Shown here piece by piece: positions 1 through 12,580 of a stretch of DNA of 64,000 nucleotides. The notes beneath the pieces are model-generated. The model was not told where the DNA came from. It worked only from the letters and a program-made list of their open reading frames with translations, and did no database searches. A program made the translations under genes and the position numbers. Within the stretch, counting starts at the first letter, position 1. Each line of letters starts with the position of its first letter. Source of the DNA: Linepithema humile (taxonomy: Eukaryota; Arthropoda; Insecta; Hymenoptera; Formicidae). The stretch covers positions 10,044,001-10,108,000 of the forward strand of contig NC_090133.1 of the NCBI RefSeq assembly GCF_040581485.1. Reading direction: 5' to 3'.

Positions 1-173
1 CTAATTATAACATACAAATAAAAAGTCTAAATAGAAAAATTTTGAGACCATTTCTTTTTGTATTTATTTCAATTTTTACTTTCTTAACGTTATACTTTAT
101 CTTCAGTTCATCATTAATCGATCAATGATTATTGAAAAACTGCTAATTAGCTGTATTAATGCTAGAAACTTAC

Positions 174-3100
174 CTTCAGCCTCTGCATCCATGTCTATCA
201 GCATGTCCGACATATTTGCATATTTAGCCGCAAGTTCATCGATGGACATTTCGTTGTCAGCCTGAACAAACAGAAACATATTTTTATTTAAGTCTGTAAT
301 TTGCAATCGTTTATCTCTCGATGTTGAAATAACATACCTTGAGTTCATCGAGTTCCCGTTTATGATCGATCTCTCCTTCCAGTCTTTCTTCTTCCATAAT
401 CGTCTCCTCTTCGTCTGAGGATTCGCCAGATTCTGCGACAAAGTCTGCATCCGCATCAGTTGCCTCATTTTCCTGCAATGAGAATCATAATATTGCTTCA
501 ATTTTTAACGATAAACCAAATAATAATGATTCCTAAAAATTTGAATTCTGACCAATTGAAACACAACTAAAATTTAGAAAGCATTTAATCTTTCCTGAAA
601 TAATTAAAATACACGACAGAAAAAATGATGTCTCTATCAGAAATGCAATAATTTCATTTACATTAACATTGAATAAAATGCTTTGCAAACAGTAATTTCT
701 TTCTGTGCAGGATATTGTAAGAAATAAGGTGTGCAATATATTTGCAAACGTACATTTTGCTCCTCTTCGATCATTTCGTTTTGCGGGGACAAGCTTTTGT
801 TGCGATCCTCTAAATAATTCGGCGGCAAGTCCTTCAGAAGATCCTCCAAAGGTATTTCCGACTCTCTCTTCAACAATTCCACTTCCTCTTTGTGATTTGT
901 TGTCTTCATTTCCTCTTCGGCTTTAGCTATTGTTTCCTCGTCGTCGTCGGAACTCTGGTTTGGTTGGAATTCCTCTGTAATGCAAAACGTGTACATTGTA
1001 CAATCCAAAGTAATTAAAATAGCAATAAAAAAAATAGTAAATTAATAAGCTAAATGCAATTGTAATGTAAAATAATCCACGTGATATAATTAAACACGAT
1101 TAAATAATTTATCGCAATCCGCTACGGCACTTCAAGAATAATTTACAATCTGTTTCCAAATTTATACTCAACGAAGCGAGTTAAACGTACCATCGGAATG
1201 ACATTTTCCTTGTGGAATTGGCGACGAGATCCGCGAACTGTTCATGGAAGCTGGAATACTCTGGGGACCGTCGGTCTTATTGAGACCCTCTGTCAGCCAC
1301 GTGGAGTACTTTTCCGTTTGTCCCACAATGAAATTTAAATGTTGATCCAACGCTTTCTTTCGCTTCTCTTCCAGTCTCGTTTGTTGCTTATACTCCACCA
1401 ACTGTTAACAAACGGCGACATATTCATCCTCTACGTGCGTAAAATTCAATTGTTTCTTTAAAACGTCCACGAGTTATACTCAATTATTGTTATCGTTAAG
1501 GGGATCCTAAAGTGGTCTGTTTTACCTATTTTTTTCAAATACACTTAATTTTTTTTTGGCTGTGTAGAATAAAAAGTCCTTTTCTGTAAGTAAAGTACAT
1601 ATGCTAATTACACTACGGATGGTCGATTTAAAAGGATTTTTCAAGCCACGCAGCCAAAAAAAAACGAATGTTACGAAAAATAGAAGGTAAAACAGAGACG
1701 TATCTGTATTCTACACAGCCAAAAAAAAGTGAAGTGTATTTGAAAAAAAATAGGTAAAACAGACCACTTTAGGTTCCCCTTAATGAGAACTTTTGATAAG
1801 AAATCTCTCAATGTCTTCCTAAGACATTCGGATTTCTTTTTACACCGTCGAACAAGTGTCCTGCGCTAATTCTTTAGTTGAATTTAGAAAATCAAGCAAC
1901 TATACACAATGCGCAGACTTTGCTGTTCCCACAATGAGCACACGCTTCCGATAATAATGCATCGAGAAGGTCGGCTTAATTAGCGTGGGGTAAAAAATAT
2001 TTCAAGATTCTTTTTAAATACAGGCTGACGAATATGAATCGATCAGCTCGTCGATTTGCTTTACAATCGCACATTTTTCACTCACCTTCTCGACATTCGC
2101 CCAGAAGGTCTTGATCTCCTTGGCGACGAAGCTCGCGATCTTCTTCAACCGCAGCTCCTGCGACTTCTCGGCCTTCTGCGCCTGAATCGCTTTCTCCTGG
2201 AAGTACTTTTGCACCATTCGCGCGCACTTCTTGGCCGCGGCCTTCTTCCATTTACGTTCCTGGGCGAAGTCAGCGGCTAACCAGACCATTTCTTCCAGCA
2301 GATAGTCCCAGTGGGCCTTGGTTCGAGCCGGCTCTTGCACTTTCGGCAATCGCCGTTCCGACCACAAGCCCTCGCGTTGCAACTCGGCGATCCTCTGCAT
2401 CACATACGCCTCCTGCAACCGGACAATCGCGACAATTTAGCGTGAAATTCAAATGTCAAATCCTTGCAAGAGAACGCGTTAATAATTAATTTTTTCAAGA
2501 TGTTTAATTTAAGACAATAAAGAATTTAAAACGCTCGCACGGTTGCTGCACTCCTTTTGTATGGCAAAAAAAGGACGCTACTGAAAAACAATCGTAAACG
2601 ATAATTACCTGCTTAGCTTTTTCCACAATTTGCTCCTGATTGTTCGTAATATCACAGGAAGTAACTACGGTAGAAGGGGTAGTAGACAACTTAACGAGCT
2701 TAACTATAGGTTGGGGGTTGTTGAGCACGCTTGTTGCCGTAGGCATTTTCGGAGTGGTGGCGGCGGCGGTGGTCGTCGACGACGATGGTTTATCTATTAT
2801 CGGGCTTGCAACCGCGGCCGTCGGTTTCGACGCGTCAGCAACGGACGTTCCACCTGAAACGATAGTCCCGTTTTGAGAAACGTTATAATAATAAATACAA
2901 AACAAATCACAAAATTAAAGAATCGGATGCGATCATAACGAGTACATCGATAAACAATTCAACTAAGAAAAGTGAGTTTCGTTGACTCTCTAAAATAAAC
3001 GATTTTAATCTGTTAGCGCTCTATTGTTCGTTCAAAATCTCATCAGAAATGGAAAGACTTCGGCAAATATCATTTACAAATTAGCCCTCCATTACATCAC

Positions 3101-6100
3101 ACACTGTTACCTTTTTACATATTTACTCGCACGAGATGTATTTCATTTCTCGCTGAAAAGCAACGATTACAACGGCACGATCGCCGTCGAGACTGAAATT
3201 ATACATCTCACGCGAATGAACGGAAAACAGACGAATGACAAAACCTGCGACAACACGAATTCCACAAGACAAGCAAAAAGTTAAGACGACGTGTATCTAC
3301 AAGGTCGGCAATAACAAAGCGAGAAACGAAAACACAGTCTCCTAGAGAAATAGGCCAATTAAAATAAAGTGAACTAATCGTTTCTATTTGCATGTGAGAG
3401 AATGGCGCGCATATGTGTGTGTAAACGTAGAAATGACGGAGGAATAGATGTATATTGCTCTTACCAAGCTTCAAATAGAAACATGCGTTTGCATTTGTTA
3501 ATGATCAGGCTGATCGCCAGAGTCTTCTATGCTATTTACATTTGTCTGGCTCTTTCTATAGAATTCGCGTAAAGTGATTGCATTTAAACACAAAATCAAT
3601 GTAAAAATCGTAAACCATGACTTTAGATATCTGGACGCTCGGTTGGAACTCGTGAATTTAGACAATAGACGGATTTTTGCAAGATATCCAAGTGTTCCAG
3701 TGAAGAGAATTGTAAACTCATGAAAATTTGACCAAAAATTGCTCACTTTCTGCCAATTCTGGGACATTTTGATACATCAATACTCAACGAAAAGATACAA
3801 GCTTCTACACGAGCGTGAATAGAGCAGCTTTGACAATAGCAGGCAACTTTTTGGCGAACACTTCCTGATCATCGTTCGAACAATCCAAGACATATGCAAT
3901 ACGAAATGTATAACCGATCGCTTTCGACGACAGAAAATTCAGAGACTTTGGAGTAAACTAATGGACTGTTCGAAAGCGAAACCGATATCCGGAGCGGCTT
4001 AAAAGTACGAAGAAACAAACGGGCAGGCGACCTGCGGTAATCACCTATAATGAGCGTGGGTGCTAGAGTAGAAGCGGATGGAGGGTGAACGGTGACTGAA
4101 GACTGGATTGCCGCACGGATGGCAAACACCATGCCATGACGGCCCCCTTGAGGCCTACCTGGTACTTGTCCTAGTGCGCAAATGATCATTTATTCGGTAT
4201 GCAACAGCCGGATTTCAGTTTAGACAACTAAAAGCCTGACGTCAAGAGGCCATTTACCCTCTCGTGAATAATAAATGTTAAAAAGATACTTTCTCAAGAT
4301 GGCGCGAGTCCGAATTCTTCCTCGGCTCTTAAATTATGTACAATATTTTTTATCTATCATAAATACGTGTCGTTGAGCAAAATAAAAATGTTCTATTGCT
4401 CTTTCAAAAACTGCTTTCGTAACGTTAAGCTGTTTAGAATATTAAATATAACAAAACCATTGAAAGATTATAATTGCTTTGTTTAAATCAGACTGATCGA
4501 TCTAAAAATTCTAATATTGAAAGCAGTTGAGATAGAAACATGATTATAATAAATCTCGATCATTAATATAATTCTACAAATCATTCTTTGTTCGAAGAAC
4601 AGTTCAGTGAACCGGATTATGATTTACTTGTTATGCGTAACGTTAACCCAGAAGAAAAAGAAAAAATTGACAAGACAATGATTCATTCTTGTTGACTAAC
4701 ATAAATACAGATAAGTACAGATGGTAAAAATTGGAAAGTTGTGTATGGAAGATATATGTGTGTGTTGCCATGAATAAAACATTCTCAGTGTACGATTCGC
4801 ATTCACAACTCATGAGATCTAATATGCGATGTTATCCAAACATGATTTTAATGAAATGTAGCTCTGTCGTATAATTACATTATTTTAAAATGTAACAAAG
4901 AGAATGTCAAAGAAATCAATCAACAGGAAACCAAGCCTGTTATACATAGAACAATTTTAGTCGTAATCTCTTTTCAAATTATTCAACACCCAAACTCCAA
5001 ACATATCGAAGTCAATAACACCAGGAATAAAGTTTAAGAGAGACAAATATATATTAGTTCTCCCAAAAGGGATGAACAAACTGTCGATATCGATCGAAAC
5101 AAAGAATTAACACATTTCTTCATTTAGACAGTGTTTACCTTGTTGACTGAGCTGCGCTAGAGCCGCAGCGGGCAGGGAAGTCGACACCGCCACTGGCGTG
5201 ACGCCTACACCGGAGATCTTAACCTCTGTGCTCTGACCCGAGCTCTGGGCCACCGTGGAGTCGGACGTAACGGTAGTCGTGACGGTGGCGGTGGCAATTA
5301 CGGCGGTGGTGGTAACAGTGGTGACAGCGGCAGCGGTGGTGACGGCGGACAGCTGCGAGAACTCCGGCATCGACGGCAACGGCGCTGTCAGGTCCTCGTC
5401 GTCGTCGTCCGGGTCGAGCGGGTGCTGGCGCAGGAAGGTTACGTACTGCGACGTCGCCGGACGCTTCCGCCAGTTCTGATAGTCCATCATGTTACCGCCC
5501 ACGTGTAGAAAGAACAATTCCGACGCGTTCTCGGCGTACTTGTCGCGCATGGCGCGCATCCGCCGCATTTTGTATTCCATTATCCGCCGGCGGTAGCCAC
5601 CGACGTCGAAGGCGGTCGATTTCTCCGTCGTTTCCGACAGTTTTAACCGCTTTCGCGCTGGCGGCGACGGCGATTGCACTTGCGTTTGATGCGGCGATGA
5701 TACTTGTGAAGATGATGATGACGACGACATTGGCGCCACGAACACATTACCTATAGAGGTGCGCACGAGCTTTGGCGACGTCGCTAACACAACTTTGGTA
5801 GAATTTGGTGGGCGCGATACAGCCGATGTCGAATGCGGCGATGTGCCGGAACCGCCGGCCACCACTCCCGCCGCGTTACGCGGCGGTGTGCCCGCAATGT
5901 TGACGATCCTCGTAACGCCGACTTGTTGCGCTCCATTTGCGTTAGTCGTGGCGTTGTTCGATATGACCTGTAGATAAAAATCACGCGAGTGTTAGTTAAG
6001 ACAGTGCAGGCCTTGGTATACACTTGCGTCAAGTGTAAATAAATTAATAATTATGAAATAATCGAATAATTAAATAATTCTTAGCAAATAGAACTAATAA

Positions 6101-6916
6101 TTACAATTTACAAGCTTAAGTGTTGCCAGCTATTACCGAAATGAGAGACAATTGTTAATTAATTAAGATAAAAATGAGCAAGCATTGAATGATTATTACA
6201 TGATTATTGAATAAGAAAGTAATAACAAATAAAATTAATTAAAATAAATCATTAAAAATAAGCTACAGAGCCAGAGCTAAAAAATTTTAAAACGTAACGA
6301 TTTTAATTGATGTTTTACTGTTTTATGTTCCTAGAAGACTGCGCTTAATGTTATTTGAACAACTGTATTTTTTAAGAAAATGTTAATTGAATAATATGTA
6401 CTGAAATGACCACATCCAATGGTCGAAACGTATATTAATTAACTGAATAATAATTAATAAATTGAGCATGATAATCTAGCTCTGGCTCTGTAGCTTATTT
6501 TTAATGATTTATTTTAATAATTCGAGCCAATAAAATTGTAATATTTTAATTATTAAAATTAATTATTAATCAATAAAAATACTTTAAACAATCGCATAAT
6601 ATTCTGTATTTCACGAAAAAAATCTTTGTCGTTCTTCATTTGTTAAGAGAAATTAACTCATCTAGTTTTCTAAAACATATGCTCCAGTCCTAGGAATGTG
6701 TACGGTATAAATACTGACCTGTGTGAGGCCAGGAACCTGAGTCGTAATAACAAATTGTTGCCTGCTGCTAGTAGCAAGCATGTTGAGGCCTTGAGCGGTA
6801 GCGAAAACTTGCTGCAGACTAACAGTCTGTTGAGCCGTACTTCCGTTATTTCCGCCATTATTAGCCGCACCCCGACTAAGGGGTGGTAAAATAGATGCAC
6901 TTTGCTTATCACTCAT
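174..6916 (-). CDS. dom: Domino (SWR1/p400-type remodeller), N-terminal part, runs off left edge
   Basis: Domino is the insect SRCAP/p400 ATPase that exchanges H2A variants in nuclear chromatin. Eight coding exons are visible: 6916-6719, 5967-5139, 2853-2609, 2412-2086, 1401-1191, 974-754, 472-338 and 261-174. Each has GT-AG borders and all phases agree (about 751 codons). Exon 2 carries the conserved EP400 N-terminal block (GGNMMDYQNW, then an acidic DPDDDDED run). Exon 4 carries the HSA domain, which binds actin-related proteins (AHWDYLLEEMVWLAADFAQE). Exons 6-8 are acidic linkers (SGESSDEEET, NEMSIDELAAKYANM) that precede the Snf2 ATPase in the family. The ATPase itself lies outside the window, to the left. 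The start at 6916 follows a good acceptor (T-run then CAG at 6928-6930). Introns hold two hairpin elements, listed separately; the 2.3-kb intron 2854-5138 and the 1.5-kb 5' intron 6928-8431 show nothing else I recognise. Identity is firm; the exact isoform is not. Confidence 0.93.
1500..1779. mobile_element. piggyBac-like MITE in domino intron
   Basis: A 280-bp foldback with long inverted ends: GGGGATCCTAAAGTGGTC on the left, and GACCACTTTAGGTTCCCC on the right. The inverted match continues inward for about 75 bp. It is flanked on both sides by TTAA (1496-1499 and 1780-1783), the piggyBac target duplication. There is no coding capacity. It lies in the domino intron between the HSA exon and the following exon. 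Confidence 0.7.
6239..6521. repeat. Terminal-inverted-repeat element in domino intron
   Basis: About 40 bp at 6239-6278 (core AGCTACAGAGCCAGAGCT) recurs inverted at 6477-6521 (core AGCTCTGGCTCTGTAGCT). Between them lie about 200 bp of AT-rich DNA with no ORF. The layout is that of a MITE, but the AT-rich flanks hide any target duplication, so no family is assigned. Confidence 0.55.
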
Positions 6917-8431
6917 TGCACGTTATGCTGAAAAAAAAAACAAAACAAGTTATATTGTATAATAAATCACAATGAGTCATATTGTCACAAACATTTAAAT
7001 TATTCACAAAGTAAAGCATGAAATATTAATACTAAATATTTTTTACTCTTGTTTGACATAATACATAGAAGAATTTAAAATGCAAAAACATCAAAAAACT
7101 AAAGTGTAGATATAAAAGATACTGATCATTAACTTGTAAATACAAAAATATATTTAAGAAAACAACTGAAAAGTATTCATGAAGAAGCAACTTATCTATG
7201 CGCATATATTGATTTTTTATATATTTTCTTATAAATTGGTATTTTTACTGTTGAAATAATAAATAAATCGACCAAGCTAAAAAATCACTAAATTAAAACA
7301 TACAATAAAAGTGGCACTAGTAACAATAAGTTATTAACTAGATAAAAACTGTTATAGTAATATTGAATTTTGAATTCTTGTTGCAAAATATCATAAAAAA
7401 CAATTGCAAATAAAAATAACAGAATTAAAATAAGCAAGTAAATATGTCAGAAGAAAAATTATAACAATAAAAACACAGCATAGAGTTCAAAAGAGAAAGC
7501 AGAATATTCAGTTTAACAAAACTGTTGATTTTCTTTAAATAATGCACAGAATATCGGCATAAAATTTACAATAACATTATTGAATTGTTCTGACTAAAGA
7601 AAACAACAAAAATACAAAAGTATCATGTTTGCTAGCAAAATATGCTGAGTGAATAAACATGTTGAAAAATAATCTCAGCAAAAATGTTTTAACAAATTTG
7701 CAGATCTTTAGTTTACTTGGTACAAATTTTGAACACTGTTTAAAAAATCCACAAAATACTTGCAATCATTATTAAATTGCAAATTATCAAGGAAATTAAC
7801 AAAAATAAGCACAGAAACGTTCTAAACAAATACGTTTAAAAAAAGAAAAAAAGAGAAGGAATGCTAATACTAAGAATTCACAGGCGAGAGTATTTGCTCA
7901 ACGAAGAAAAGGACATTGATCGCGAAGGTAAATCGAGGGGGAAGAGCGGCGAATTCAGAGAAGACTGTGCACAATCTCGCTGTCGATTCGCGAAAAAAAA
8001 GCCAGGTATTGCGCAGAACACGACGTATACATACGCGAAATTCAGAGTCGGAAGTGACGAGGGGGAGTCGGGGATCGGCGAATACCAGGAAAGAAGCGAT
8101 GTCATCGCGAGAGTCGCGAGATCCCGCACCGGTAAACCAGGTTGGCAGCCTGACGTCCCGACAGCTATCCGTGTGAACGTCGCACGAATGCGCGTGTCGA
8201 GAAATCGAAGGCGATTAATATCGCGGTGGGCGCCGGTGACGAAATATTCGGGACACGCGAGACACGACGAGAAACCGGCGGTGTGGAGAGGAACGCGCGC
8301 GCGCACGCGAGGAGGCAGCCTCGCCGACGACGCTCGGCGTCGACGGGTGGGGAAGACGCGGCGCGGCGTGATACAAAGGAAATCTCCCGTCCGCCATGTT
8401 GGCGTTAGCTCCGAGGCTGTTCCGGACTTAC

Positions 8432-8860
8432 CATCGTGTAATCACAATTTTCCGCGATGATGGTGCACCATCCATGGGAATAATCGTCACGCCCGTGGTC
8501 CGCGTGCGTCGACTCGCAATTGGGTACCTCACGTAACATACGACGCATGAGCTATATCTAACATTTTACGATACATTATCACACCGCACGCCCAAGGACG
8601 CGTACACACTTCTAAACATGGCTACGGCTGCGAGACAAATTTCGGCCGCGACCGAAACGAGCTAGCAATCTCGCGCTTGTGCCAGTTCTGGACAGATGGC
8701 GTCGCGCGTCTCTCCTATTGGCCGAGCGTAACCGCTGCGCGAACGACGTGGCATCGACGATCGCACGTTATTGGCCGACCCGCTCGTACGTCGTCTCGAA
8801 TTCTACTGGTCGCGCTTTGGCCGGGCCGAGGCCGAACTAAGGGAATACTGAATCAAATCA
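8432..8860 (-). promoter_or_regulatory. dom: domino 5' UTR exon and CpG-rich promoter
   Basis: A strong minus-strand donor (GTAAGT at 8431-8426) pairs with the acceptor at 6928-6930, which defines a 5' UTR exon ending at 8432. Further upstream on the minus strand are two inverted CCAAT boxes (ATTGG on the plus strand near 8717 and 8771) in a CpG-rich stretch. A YY1-like core (CCGCCATGTTGG on plus, 8391-8402) lies just inside the first intron. The transcription start is not resolved and is probably between 8450 and 8650. This is a typical broad housekeeping promoter; the assignment to domino rests on the splice pairing. Confidence 0.6.
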
Positions 8861-9123
8861 GCAACCGTTGTCTTGCGACGGACACTTCCGGCGCTCGGAT
8901 TATTTCTTTCCTTACTTATTACGTTACACTTTTTGCACTTGAAATAAATTGTTTTAAGCCTCATTTGCAGCACCGTTTGCGTAAGAAAAATTGGTTAAGA
9001 TTTGGTTAACTACAATTGTAACAGTTTACAGGCACTCAAATATATAAAAAAAAAAATTGTTTATGCAAAAATATAAAAAAAACGGTTAAAATAAAGTTTA
9101 TTCTTTTGCTTGCATTTTCTAAT

Positions 9124-9363
9124 TTATTTTTTCGCGTCTTCAAATTCTGAATATATACTTATTTTATATTCTAAAGTGTAGAAAGTATAAAAAGCGCTGC
9201 AGAGCGTAAATAGAAAAAAATTTTGTTTACTCATACCTTCCGTACTCCAAATAAAATATTTAGACAGAAAAAGCAAATACAAGAGCACGCAGAAAATAAA
9301 GCTAAAAAGTATCGACGATTTAATCTCAAGCACTAACCACGTGGCCCGCAAGTTTCGTTTCAT
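9124..9363 (-). CDS. Small ORF with one membrane segment, doubtful
   Basis: An ATG-initiated 79-codon frame lies between the domino promoter and the RAD51D promoter. Residues about 14-36 are strongly hydrophobic (SILFSFIFCVLLYLLFLS), preceded by basic residues, like a signal anchor. A possible donor (GTATGAG) follows codon 45, but no downstream exon was found before the domino promoter on the same strand. I do not recognise the protein. It could be a real small membrane protein, an alternative first exon, or chance in AT-rich DNA. Confidence 0.2.
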   Translation of the reverse strand: MKRNLRATWLVLEIKSSILFSFIFCVLLYLLFLSKYFIWSTEGMSKQNFFLFTLCSAFYTFYTLEYKISIYSEFEDAKK

Positions 9364-9399
9364 GGTAATCGAACTGTGTAATATTATTGTATCAACTTA

Positions 9400-10100
9400 C
9401 GTGCATCGATCTTTTTTTCACTCCACAATCGTCAGTACTGCTCGACTCGAGGCTTCGTGTTGTCGATGCCGAGCGGTGCGGTAGTGCCGTTCGATCGCTG
9501 AATCTGCGCACGTGTGTCTTTCACGGGAGAACGCGTGCCGCCGCCGAGCGGCATTTTTGCATGTGGAAACTGCCGCCGCGATTACAATTGCCATCTCGAC
9601 ACTGAGCCCGGTATTTCCTCAGGACAGAGGAAGAACGCGATGAGCTTAGGTCACCGTTGAGAACCGTTGTAAAGACGGACGAACTACATGCATCTGGAAC
9701 ATTCGTCGAAATGACCGACACCGCTGCCGAACACTACCGCGCGCACCAGCGCGACTCTTCGATTAATGCGGCAGAGACACTAAATATCGCTGGGAAATGG
9801 CTTGAATCACGTAGTATGCGCGATAACACTTTTTAAAATACGCGCAATGAAAACATGGCGTTGTTAAAAGTATGTTCAGACGAATCTGCATGAATATGTA
9901 TGGCGATGTTTCAGGAATGGACCAATCACATGTCTTACGTGAAGTTGTAGTAGAAATATGATTGGTCAATTTACTAATTAACACGTATGCAAGTTTGTGA
10001 ATGTACCTTCAAGTGTGGCAAAAAGATTGCAACTTTTTACTTGATGCTGTTTTAGAACACACTAAAGTCATAACTCGTTCTCGCCATTCTCGCATTTGAG
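9400..10100 (+). promoter_or_regulatory. RAD51D upstream region and 5' UTR exon
   Basis: A CpG-rich patch (9420-9760) lies upstream of RAD51D. A donor-like GAG|GTAAAT at 10100/10101 pairs naturally with the acceptor TTTTCAG at 10357-10363, giving a noncoding first exon that ends at 10100 and a 263-bp 5' UTR intron. No TATA box was seen. The exact start site is unknown, and the CpG patch may also serve the small minus-strand ORF at 9124-9363. Confidence 0.4.
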
Positions 10101-10382
10101 GTAAATATTACGTCTGAAATTAAATAATTAAAAATTAATTAATTTATTGTATAAGCAATATTTATTCTTACACATATTGGAAGCTTACGAATGTCAAATT
10201 ATTAGAATTATATTAATATTTAGATGGCATACATTTATCTAAGTAAACAGAAAGATCTGTATTATTTTATACACAAATTTTAATTTAACTTATTCATATT
10301 TATTCGTCTTGTCTTTAATATGATTCTTCATAAACTTTGTCAAATAATGACTTTGCTTTTCAGGTATTTGATATCACCAAAG

Positions 10383-12308
10383 ATGACTAAATTGAATGCA
10401 AGTGTTCATCCTAGTTTGTCCGAGATGGTTATAGAGAATTTACGACGGAGAAATGTGATTACAATTGTGGATTTTGTCACTGCAAATCCAATTTCATTGA
10501 TGAATTTTACTGATCTTACTTATAAGGTATGTATTCAGTACAAATATTGGTAAAATAAAACAAATTAATAGAACATTGTTACTTCACTCACTCACAAATT
10601 TAATATATTATTTACATTTGCAGGATATATTACAAATAAAACAGGACATATTGAAAAAATTTAGCGGTATAGAAAGAAATGCGACTGATCTTCTTGCAAT
10701 AGAGCGCAGCCATCTAATTTCGACCAATATAACATGGTATGTTTGAGACAAATCAGTGTTTTATGGAATTGATTTTGATGAACACAAATACTTAATGCCT
10801 AAATAATGAGAAAACCACTTTAGAAGAATAATAATTGCTCAGGTAAAGGTTTATTTTCTAGTATCAAATGTCTGAGTTTTGCACAGTTTGGATAAATTGC
10901 TGAAAGGTGGCCTGTGTTCTGGACAATTGTATGAGCTGTGTGGGTTGTCATCTTCTGGAAAGACTCAATTATGTTTGACAATAGCTGCCAATGCTGTTAT
11001 TCAGTCAGATGTCGTTGTATGGTACTTTGACTCAAAGAGAGACTTTTCCAGCTTGCGATATGAAGAGATTCTGAAAGCGAGAAACTTTAAGCAAAAAGTG
11101 GTAATGTTAAATGTTTAATGATATTGACACTCGCTAGCAAATCGAGTTGATAGTCAAATATTAAATAGATACTTATGCAAATTTAGATTGAACACTTATG
11201 CACATGTATCTCACAATTATAGCTGTATAATTAGAGAAAATAATTTAAAAAGAAAGAAATAGTAAATTTCTGTAAGATAAAAGCTTTATATTTATTGCTT
11301 TTAAAATACTTGATACATTGACTTATTTCATATTACATTATGCAAACAATATTTCAGGATTTTATTTTTTACTGCTGAATATTAGACAAACTATATTTCT
11401 TTTCTTTCAGAATATAAAAGACGCAATGCAACGTACAAAAGTCTGTTATGTGCATTCTTCTGATGAATTAATACGAGCCCTGCGACAATTGCGAATTGTG
11501 TGCAAAAATGGGGAGGATGACGAGTCTTCTGAAAAAAGGAAGCTTCTTGTAATTATCGACTCTTTGCCGGCAGTGATTTTCAAGGTGCCAATAGATAGAT
11601 TTCTATTGACGATTCATACAACTCCTCGAATATTGTCGGTTCTATTTTATTAGTATATTCATTTCCATTTCTTAATAGAATATTCGTATATCAACACACA
11701 CGTCCACAGCATATAATTGATATAAGTACAGTACGTCTAAAAGGAATGGCATTTTTTTGTTAACATTTTAAGAGAAACGTTCTTTTTAGACATGCTGTAA
11801 TTAACATAACGTTTAAAAATAATACTATGTCTTTGCTAATATATATAATGATTGCTTTATTATTAATATTCTGCATTCCTGCACTCGTACGTATGTTTGT
11901 AAAGTCACAAATTAATATATTTTATGAATTTAAGTTTTCTTATGTGAGAGCGCTCATTTTCTAACAATCTATTTATCATTCAAGGTAACGCGAGACACGC
12001 ACCAAGTTGGTCACGAGACAATATACGAGCTCGATGATTTTGCCGAAGCATGTCGGTTTCTCACAACAGAGTGCCGTGCAACGGTGATTACGGTAAACTC
12101 GATCACTCGATGGAATTCTCCCGAGCAAACGGATTTAGCCGCCGTAAAACCAGCTTTGGGAAAATACTGGATGAGGATACCAGCCACGAGATTGCTGTTA
12201 ACAAGACGGCACGGTGAAATCCGGAGAATCTCGGTTTGGAAGGATCTGAGATTGGATGAACATTCGTTTTGTAACGTGACTGTGAGTGATGCCGGAATCA
12301 CTTCGTAA
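10383..12308 (+). CDS. Rad51D: RAD51D recombinase paralogue
   Basis: RAD51D is a nuclear RAD51 paralogue of the BCDX2-type complex that supports homologous recombination. Five coding exons keep frame: 10383-10526, 10624-10736, 10887-11100, 11411-11584 and 11985-12308 (322 residues, close to the vertebrate length of about 328). The N-terminal helical domain (residues 1-80) is followed by the Walker A motif GLSSSGKT (about 105-112) and the Walker B strand KLLVIIDS (about 201-208). Near the C terminus, the block KPALGKYWMRIPATRLLL matches the conserved RAD51D KPALG...R.LL signature. The start ATG lies just after the 5' UTR intron acceptor. The acceptor of exon 3 (GCACAG) is weak but is the only one that keeps frame. 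AATAAA-type signals follow at about 12383. The gene converges with the vitellogenin-like gene, with 272 bp between stop codons. Confidence 0.9.
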
Positions 12309-12580
12309 TAAACTACTGTTGATCAGTGCTTAAATGTACTGATCAATCGTTGTGTTATTCATATTTTGTCATAAAATTTGATAAATAAATAATAAAGACT
12401 ATTTTTTATTAAAACATCTCTCTCTGTAATGTTTTTATATTATTTATGTTGTACTTTACATTAATAATATCTTTTTATCGTTTTATGTATCTAACTTGAG
12501 CAATTATCATAGTTAGTTAAAATCTATTTATATGCTTTGTCTTTTTTTAGTCTTTGGTCTCTTATCGTTGTCTGGTATCT

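Noticed and set aside
3869..4189. 106-codon minus-strand frame in a domino intron
   Set aside because: No homology recognised and the frame does not join neighbouring exons; at most an alternative exon, not supportable.
7861..8460. 199-codon plus-strand open frame
   Set aside because: Antisense to the domino 5' intron in CpG-rich DNA, arginine-rich without any motif; frames on both strands stay open there for composition reasons.
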